Of a DNA stretch of 10,586 nucleotides, positions 6,889 to 10,586 are shown one piece after another. A model generated the notes under the pieces. It was not told the DNA's origin and made no database searches. It saw only the letters and a list, made by a program, of their open reading frames with translations. A program made the translations under genes and the position numbers. Origin of the DNA: Pseudomonadota bacterium (GTDB lineage Bacteria; Pseudomonadota; Gammaproteobacteria; Burkholderiales; Burkholderiaceae_C); the NCBI GenBank assembly GCA_030918015.1, contig JAUPTP010000033.1, positions 1 to 10,586 of the forward strand, given 5' to 3'. The number at the start of each line of letters is the position of its first letter. Positions within the stretch are counted from its first letter, which is position 1.

Positions 6889-6902
6889 CTGATCCCGCTC
6901 AA
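6889..6902 (-). promoter_or_regulatory. FNR/ANR-like binding site
   Basis: The minus strand reads TTGAG-CGGG-ATCAG. Against TTGAT-N4-ATCAA it matches 8 of 10 defined positions, with one mismatch per half-site at different places. CRP/FNR-family oxygen sensors bind such sites and activate from about -41.5, the distance seen to the putative -10 of the DksA-like gene. Toward the divergent gene no sigma-70 -10 is found at the matching distance. It was identified by eye only. Confidence 0.45.
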
Positions 6903-6928
6903 GTTGACGCCACCGGTCGCGACAGGCC

Positions 6929-6955
6929 TCCAGTTTTCGCTTTCGCGGCCGATGT
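6929..6955 (+). promoter_or_regulatory. Sigma-28 (FliA)-like promoter of the GGDEF-EAL gene
   Basis: TCCAGTTT at 6929-6936, an 11-nt spacer, then GCCGATGT at 6948-6955. Against the enterobacterial consensus TAAAGTTT-N11-GCCGATAA each element matches 6 of 8 with the exact spacer, including the hallmark GCCGAT. The start would be near 6962, leaving a leader of about 29 nt before ATG 6991 and making the upstream in-frame ATGs (6793, 6853, 6952) unlikely. No sigma-70 promoter is apparent in the same stretch. Confidence 0.45.
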
Positions 6956-6968
6956 CCCGCCAGGGACA
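6953..6968. repeat. Inverted repeat TGTCCC / GGGACA
   Basis: Perfect 6-bp arms (6953-6958 and 6963-6968) around the loop GCCA. It overlaps the end of the sigma-28-like -10 and the predicted start site, so it may be an operator or a structure at the start of the message. Confidence 0.5.
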
Positions 6969-6990
6969 AACGGGTTTCGGCCCCGGCATC

Positions 6991-9294
6991 ATGAGCAGTA
7001 CACCGCAGCCCTTCCGGCCCGACGAGACCTGGGAGCGCAGCCTCATCGACATGCATCACGTGGAGTCGCCGCTGACGCTCGGCTCCGGCATGGTCGTGGC
7101 CGCGGCGGTGGCGGCGGTGATCCAGGGCTCGGTCGGCGGCACCGGACTGCTGGCCTGGCTGCTGGCGGTCGAGCTGGCGATGGCCAGCCGGCTGGCCATG
7201 TCGTGGTTCTACCTGCGGGGCGGCGGACGGCAACGCTGGTCGATCCGCCGCTGGCGCGGCATCTCGCTGGCGCAGACGGGACTCAGCGGGCTGGCGTGGG
7301 GGGGCCTGGGCCTGTTCTTCGAGCAGAGCGCCGACCCCATGCACCGCAGCGTCATCCTGTTCGCGCTGATGGGGGTGTGCGCCGGCCGGGCTGCGCTGAC
7401 CGGCATGATGCGCGGCTCGCTGCCGCTGTTCGGCCTCCTGGCGCTCGGGCCGCTGTCGGTGCAGCTGACCCTGCGCGGCGAGACGGCCGATCTGTTCCTG
7501 GGCCTGGCGCTGCTCTGGTATCTGTACCTCGTGATGGTCAAGGGCCCCTCGCGCACCGGCCGGGCGATGCTGGCGCTGCACGACGAGCGCCGCGACCGCG
7601 AACGCCTCGTCCACCGGCTCGAGGAGGCCGAGCGGGTCGGACGCATGGGCCATGTGCTCTGGGACCACCAGGCCCGCGTGGCCACGCTGTCGGCGCAGGC
7701 CCGGCGCCAGTTCGGCATCGACCGCGACCACCTCGAGGATCTGGCGCCGCTGTGGGCGCGCGTGCTCGAGTCGGACCGCGCACGGGCACAGACCCTGATG
7801 ACCGAGGCGATGGCGCGCGGCCAGGCCGATCTGCATTTCGACACCCGCATCGACGGCCCCGATGGCCTGCGCGACCTGCGCGTCGTGCACCGCTTCGAGT
7901 ACGGTGCGGACGGACGCACCCGCTTCACGATGACGACGACGCAGGACATCACCGAGCTGAAGACCACCCAGCGCGACCTGCACGACCTGGCCTTCCGCGA
8001 CACGCTGACCGGCCTGATCAACCGCGCCGGCTTCCAGGCACGGCTGCGCGAGCAGCCGGTCAGCTCGGTGCTGATGCTGGATCTGGACCATTTCAAGAAC
8101 GTCAACGACACGCTCGGCCACGCCGCCGGCGACCGGCTGCTGGTCGCCGCGGCGCAGCGCCTGCTGCACTGCCTGCGCGAGCGCGACACGGTGGCGCGCC
8201 TGGGCGGCGACGAGTTCGCGGTGCTGACGCACAACGCGCTCGAGCGCGAGACGCTCGAGCGCATCGCCCGGCGCATCGTCGAGGCGCTGTCGCAGCCCTA
8301 CGAGATCGACGGCCAGCAGGCCTTCGTGTCGGCCAGCATCGGCATCGCCACGGTGGGCGAAGGCCAGACGCTGTCGGAGCCGGAACTGCTGATGCGCCAG
8401 GCCGACACCGCCCTCTTCGAGGCCAAGGCGCGCGGCCGCGCACGCCATGAATTCCACTCCGAATCGCTGTCGGCGCGCGCCCGCGAGCGCCTCGCGCTCG
8501 AGGCCGACCTGCGCCGCGCGATCGCCGAGGGCCAGTTCGAGCTCCACTACCAGCCCAAGGTCGGCCTGGACGACGAGCGCATCGTCGGCGCCGAGGCCCT
8601 GCTGCGCTGGAAGCATCCCGAGCGCGGCATGGTGCCGCCCGACCGCTTCATCCCCGTCGCCGAGGACTGCGGGCTGATCGTTCCGATCGGCACCTGGGTG
8701 CTGCAGCAGGCCTGCGCGGCCGCCGCGCTCTGGAACCAGAGCCGTCCCGCCGCCGATCCGCTGCGCATCGCCATCAACCTGTCGCCGCGCCAGTTCATGA
8801 ACCACGACCTGGTGCAGACGGTGCGCGACGCGCTCGACGCCAGCGCCTGCCGCCCGGAGTGGATCGAGCTGGAGATCACCGAGCGGCTGCTGCTCGACGA
8901 GCGCAGCCAGGCCGAGGACATCCTCAACGGCCTGCGCGCGCTGGGCCTGACGCTGGCGATCGACGACTTCGGCACCGGCTACTCGGCGCTGGGCTACCTG
9001 ACGCGCTACCCGATCGGCACGCTGAAGATCGACAAGTCCTTCATGCGCGACATCACCACGCGCACCGACCGCGCCGGCATCGTGCGCGCGATCATCCTGA
9101 TGGGCCACAGCCTGAAGCTCGGCCTGGTCGCCGAGGGCGTCGAGACCGAGGAGCAGGCCGCCTTCCTGCGCGAGCAGGGCTGCGAGCTGGCGCAGGGCTG
9201 GCTCTACGGTCGCCCGATGCCGCTCACGGCCTTCGGCGAGCATGTCGCCGCGCGACCTGCCCGGGCCGCACCGGCCCCGCTGCTGACCGCGTGA
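6991..9294 (+). CDS. Membrane-bound PAS-GGDEF-EAL c-di-GMP turnover protein
   Basis: A 767-residue inner-membrane protein with both diguanylate cyclase and c-di-GMP phosphodiesterase domains. Seen: about six hydrophobic segments at roughly 29-47, 52-74, 91-110, 120-138, 144-160 and 167-183, with no family name assigned; a charged helix (ALHDERRDRERLVHRLEEAERV); a divergent PAS-like domain at about 212-325 ending in TQDITELK; GGDEF domain at 333-495 with intact GGDEF at 405-409 and inhibitory-site RERD at 396-399; EAL domain at about 512-755 with Glu535 (EALLRW), Asn596, Glu628, Asp658-Asp659 (DDFGTGYS), Lys679, Glu715 (EGVET) and Gln735. Both active sites look complete, so it may be bifunctional. 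Start 6991 is chosen because it precedes the first recognisable residues and follows the putative sigma-28 promoter; there is no good Shine-Dalgarno, so the start is the weakest point. Confidence 0.92.
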   Translation: MSSTPQPFRPDETWERSLIDMHHVESPLTLGSGMVVAAAVAAVIQGSVGGTGLLAWLLAVELAMASRLAMSWFYLRGGGRQRWSIRRWRGISLAQTGLSGLAWGGLGLFFEQSADPMHRSVILFALMGVCAGRAALTGMMRGSLPLFGLLALGPLSVQLTLRGETADLFLGLALLWYLYLVMVKGPSRTGRAMLALHDERRDRERLVHRLEEAERVGRMGHVLWDHQARVATLSAQARRQFGIDRDHLEDLAPLWARVLESDRARAQTLMTEAMARGQADLHFDTRIDGPDGLRDLRVVHRFEYGADGRTRFTMTTTQDITELKTTQRDLHDLAFRDTLTGLINRAGFQARLREQPVSSVLMLDLDHFKNVNDTLGHAAGDRLLVAAAQRLLHCLRERDTVARLGGDEFAVLTHNALERETLERIARRIVEALSQPYEIDGQQAFVSASIGIATVGEGQTLSEPELLMRQADTALFEAKARGRARHEFHSESLSARARERLALEADLRRAIAEGQFELHYQPKVGLDDERIVGAEALLRWKHPERGMVPPDRFIPVAEDCGLIVPIGTWVLQQACAAAALWNQSRPAADPLRIAINLSPRQFMNHDLVQTVRDALDASACRPEWIELEITERLLLDERSQAEDILNGLRALGLTLAIDDFGTGYSALGYLTRYPIGTLKIDKSFMRDITTRTDRAGIVRAIILMGHSLKLGLVAEGVETEEQAAFLREQGCELAQGWLYGRPMPLTAFGEHVAARPARAAPAPLLTA

Positions 9295-9326
9295 GACCCG
9301 CCCGCCGGCCCTCGGCGCGAAGAACC

Positions 9327-9334
9327 GGGGGGGG
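9327..9334 (+). repeat. G8 homopolymer upstream of yafJ
   Basis: Eight consecutive G in the 59-bp gap before yafJ, ending 5 nt before its putative -10. Such tracts can change length by slippage; here that would alter promoter spacing, not the reading frame. Confidence 0.8.
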
Positions 9335-9336
9335 CG

Positions 9337-9345
9337 TGGTAGTGT
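9337..9345 (+). promoter_or_regulatory. Putative extended -10 promoter of yafJ
   Basis: TGG followed by TAGTGT (9340-9345): an extended -10 TG plus a hexamer with T1, A2 and T6. No -35 is seen. It ends 8 nt before ATG 9354, and no Shine-Dalgarno is present, so a leaderless message is predicted. The alternative is readthrough from the GGDEF-EAL gene, as no terminator lies in the 59-bp gap. Confidence 0.35.
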
Positions 9346-9353
9346 CTCGGGCC

Positions 9354-10109
9354 ATGTGTCAGCTGCTCGGACTCAACGCGAATACCCCGACCGATCTGGT
9401 CTTCAGCTTCACCGGCTTCGCCCACCGGGCGGTCGAGCACCGGGACGGCTTCGGCATCGCCTTCTTCGAGGGTGCGGGCCTGCGCCTGTTCGTCGACCAC
9501 CAGAGCGCGGCCGAGTCGCCGGTGGCCGAGATGGTCCGCCGCTACCCGATCCGCAGCCGCCACATCCTCACCCACATCCGCAAGGCCACCCAGGGCCGGG
9601 TCGCGCTGGAGAACACCCACCCCTTCGTGCGCGAGCTCTGGGGCCGCTACTGGGTCTTCGCGCACAACGGCAATCTGGTCGACTACCGCCCGAAGCTGCA
9701 CGCCGGCTTCCACCCGGTGGGCGACACCGACAGCGAGCGCGCCTTCTGCTGGCTGATGCAGGAGCTGGCGAAGAACCACGCCCGCATGCCCAGCATCCCC
9801 GACCTGACGCAGACGCTGGCCGAACTGGCGCCGCAGATCGCCCACCACGGCACCTTCAACTTCCTGCTCAGCCAGGGCGAGGCGCTGTGGGCGCACTGCA
9901 CCACCCGGCTGCACTATGTGCTGCGCCGCCACCCCTTCGCCGATGCACAGCTCCAGGACGCCGATCTGACGGTCAATTTTGCCGAGCAGACCACGCCGCA
10001 GGACCGCGTCGCCGTCGTGGTGACCGAGCCGCTGACCACCAACGAGGCCTGGGTGGCGCTGGTGCCGGGCGAGCTGGCGGTGTTCGTCGACGGAGACCGA
10101 CTCGGATGA
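9354..10109 (+). CDS. yafJ: Class II glutamine amidotransferase, YafJ type
   Basis: A 251-residue stand-alone class II (Ntn-type) glutamine amidotransferase domain, close in length to E. coli YafJ. The fold hydrolyses glutamine using an N-terminal Cys exposed by Met removal. Seen: MCQLLGLN with Cys2 as nucleophile, HRDGFGIAF (29-37), the glutamine-binding Arg in THIRKAT (Arg76), ENTHPF (86-91), AHNGNL with Asn105-Gly106 (oxyanion), GDTDSE (123-128), and GTFNFLLSQG further on. All signature residues are present. There is no synthase domain, so the ammonia acceptor is unknown; YafJ itself is poorly characterised. Start 9354 is fixed by the need for Cys at position 2; the frame upstream is a shadow of the EAL gene. 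The stop overlaps the next gene's start (ATGA), implying translational coupling to an ABC permease. Confidence 0.93.
   Translation: MCQLLGLNANTPTDLVFSFTGFAHRAVEHRDGFGIAFFEGAGLRLFVDHQSAAESPVAEMVRRYPIRSRHILTHIRKATQGRVALENTHPFVRELWGRYWVFAHNGNLVDYRPKLHAGFHPVGDTDSERAFCWLMQELAKNHARMPSIPDLTQTLAELAPQIAHHGTFNFLLSQGEALWAHCTTRLHYVLRRHPFADAQLQDADLTVNFAEQTTPQDRVAVVVTEPLTTNEAWVALVPGELAVFVDGDRLG
10092..10096 (+). promoter_or_regulatory. Ribosome binding site for the ABC permease gene
   Basis: GGAGA inside the end of yafJ, nine bases before ATG 10106. This spacing favours 10106 over the directly following ATG at 10109. Confidence 0.6.
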
Positions 10110-10586
10110 TGGCCTACCTGCTGCGCCGCCTCGGGCAGATGGTGCCCACGCTCGCCGGCGTGGTGCTGGGCGTGTTCTTCCTGTTCAAGGGCTTCGGCGG
10201 CGATCCGGCCGAGATCCTCGCCGGCCTGAACGCCTCGCCCGAGCAGGTCGAGCAGATCCGCGATCAGCTCGGCCTGAACCGCCCGGTCTGGGAGCAGCTG
10301 GCGATCTTCGTCGGCCAGATCCTGCAGTTCGACTGGGGCAGGAGCTGGGCCACCAACGAGCCGGTCGCGCAGCTCTTCGCCACCCGGCTGCCGGCGACGC
10401 TGACGGTGATGACGCCGATCCTGGTGCTCGACGCGCTGCTGGCGATTCCCTTCGCGCTGGCGGTGGCGGCGGTGCGCGGCTCGCTGACCGACCGGGCGAT
10501 CATGGTGGCCACCACCGTGGCGCTGTCGATCAGCTTCCTGGTCTACGTCATCGTCGGGCAGTGGCTGTTCGCCTTCCAGCTCGGCT
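10106..10586 (+). CDS. DppB/OppB-type ABC transporter permease (5' part, cut by right edge)
   Basis: First 160 residues of an inner-membrane permease of the dipeptide/oligopeptide/nickel transporter family, which pairs with a second permease (DppC type), ATPases and a periplasmic binding protein. Seen: the family start AYLLRRLGQMVPTLAGV with TM1 at about 10-30, GDPAEILAG (32-40), QIRDQLGLNRPVWEQ (about 50-64), the periplasmic FDWGRSW (about 75-81), RLPATLTVMTPIL leading into TM2 (about 97-122), AAVRGSLTDRA, and TM3 from about 131. These match the DppB pattern; about half of the usual length is missing past the edge, including the cytoplasmic coupling loop. It overlaps the yafJ stop by 4 bp. 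No binding-protein gene lies upstream, so substrate and the rest of the operon cannot be judged here. Confidence 0.9.
   Translation, partial: MMAYLLRRLGQMVPTLAGVVLGVFFLFKGFGGDPAEILAGLNASPEQVEQIRDQLGLNRPVWEQLAIFVGQILQFDWGRSWATNEPVAQLFATRLPATLTVMTPILVLDALLAIPFALAVAAVRGSLTDRAIMVATTVALSISFLVYVIVGQWLFAFQLG

Noticed and set aside
6904..6909. TTGACG as a sigma-70 -35 for the GGDEF-EAL gene
   Set aside because: No -10-like hexamer lies 15-19 nt downstream.
6899..6955. Alternative sigma-28 pairing using TCAAGTTG at 6899-6906 with GCCGATGT
   Set aside because: The gap to the -10 would be 41 nt, far from the 11 nt required; TCCAGTTT at 6929-6936 has the right spacing.
6793..6990. Longer N-terminus for the GGDEF-EAL protein from ATG 6793, 6853 or 6952
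   Set aside because: The first starts inside the DksA-like gene, all lack a Shine-Dalgarno, the extension is low complexity, and the sigma-28-like promoter would lie within or after these starts.
3370..9243. Very long open frame on the minus strand (about 1957 codons) across several genes
   Set aside because: It is antisense or out of frame to well-recognised genes, its translation is a low-complexity Arg/Ala/Gly/Pro-rich string with no domain, and long stop-free shadows are expected at this GC content.

Overview
The window looks like ordinary chromosome from a high-GC betaproteobacterium, most likely a Burkholderiales member near Leptothrix, Rubrivivax or Sphaerotilus. This rests on strong GC bias at third codon positions, System II cytochrome c maturation (ResB) beside a dihaem cytochrome c4 and EngB, and the general character of the proteins. 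The genus is inferred, not proven. I see no tRNA, rRNA, CRISPR array, insertion sequence, phage gene or toxin-antitoxin pair. No stretch longer than about 172 bases lacks a gene.

Layout. (1) 1-1342, minus: 5' part of resB, which runs off the left edge. (2) 1475-2104, minus: cytochrome c4, separated from resB by a strong hairpin terminator. (3) 2174-2929, plus: engB, divergent from the cytochrome gene across only 69 bp. (4) 2904-3965, plus: a LacI-family regulator overlapping the end of engB. (5) 3990-6359, minus: a patatin-like phospholipase fused to a POTRA domain and outer-membrane barrel (type Vd, PlpD-like), convergent with the regulator. (6) 6393-6818, minus: a small DksA/TraR zinc-finger protein, 33 bp upstream of the phospholipase gene. 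(7) 6991-9294, plus: a membrane-anchored PAS-GGDEF-EAL protein. (8) 9354-10109, plus: a YafJ-type class II glutamine amidotransferase. (9) 10106-10586, plus: 5' part of a DppB/OppB-type ABC permease, overlapping the yafJ stop as ATGA and cut by the right edge.

How the parts fit. resB and cytochrome c4 belong to c-type cytochrome biogenesis and respiration. The 172-bp divergent region at 6819-6990 is the richest regulatory stretch. Toward the DksA-like gene it holds an FNR/ANR-like box with a correctly spaced -10. Toward the c-di-GMP gene it holds a sigma-28 (FliA)-like promoter with the exact expected spacer. Both are consensus matches read by eye. If real, they tie the small transcription factor (and perhaps the phospholipase) to oxygen and the c-di-GMP enzyme to the flagellar programme.

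A second pattern spans the window. Four genes that appear to have their own promoters (resB, engB, the phospholipase, yafJ) have a -10-like hexamer ending 7-10 nt before the ATG and no Shine-Dalgarno, so their mRNAs may be leaderless or nearly so. Genes read from within a transcript, or with a longer leader (LacI, DksA-like, ABC permease), have one. I did not find a clearly new multi-gene system here. The items of interest are regulatory and architectural.
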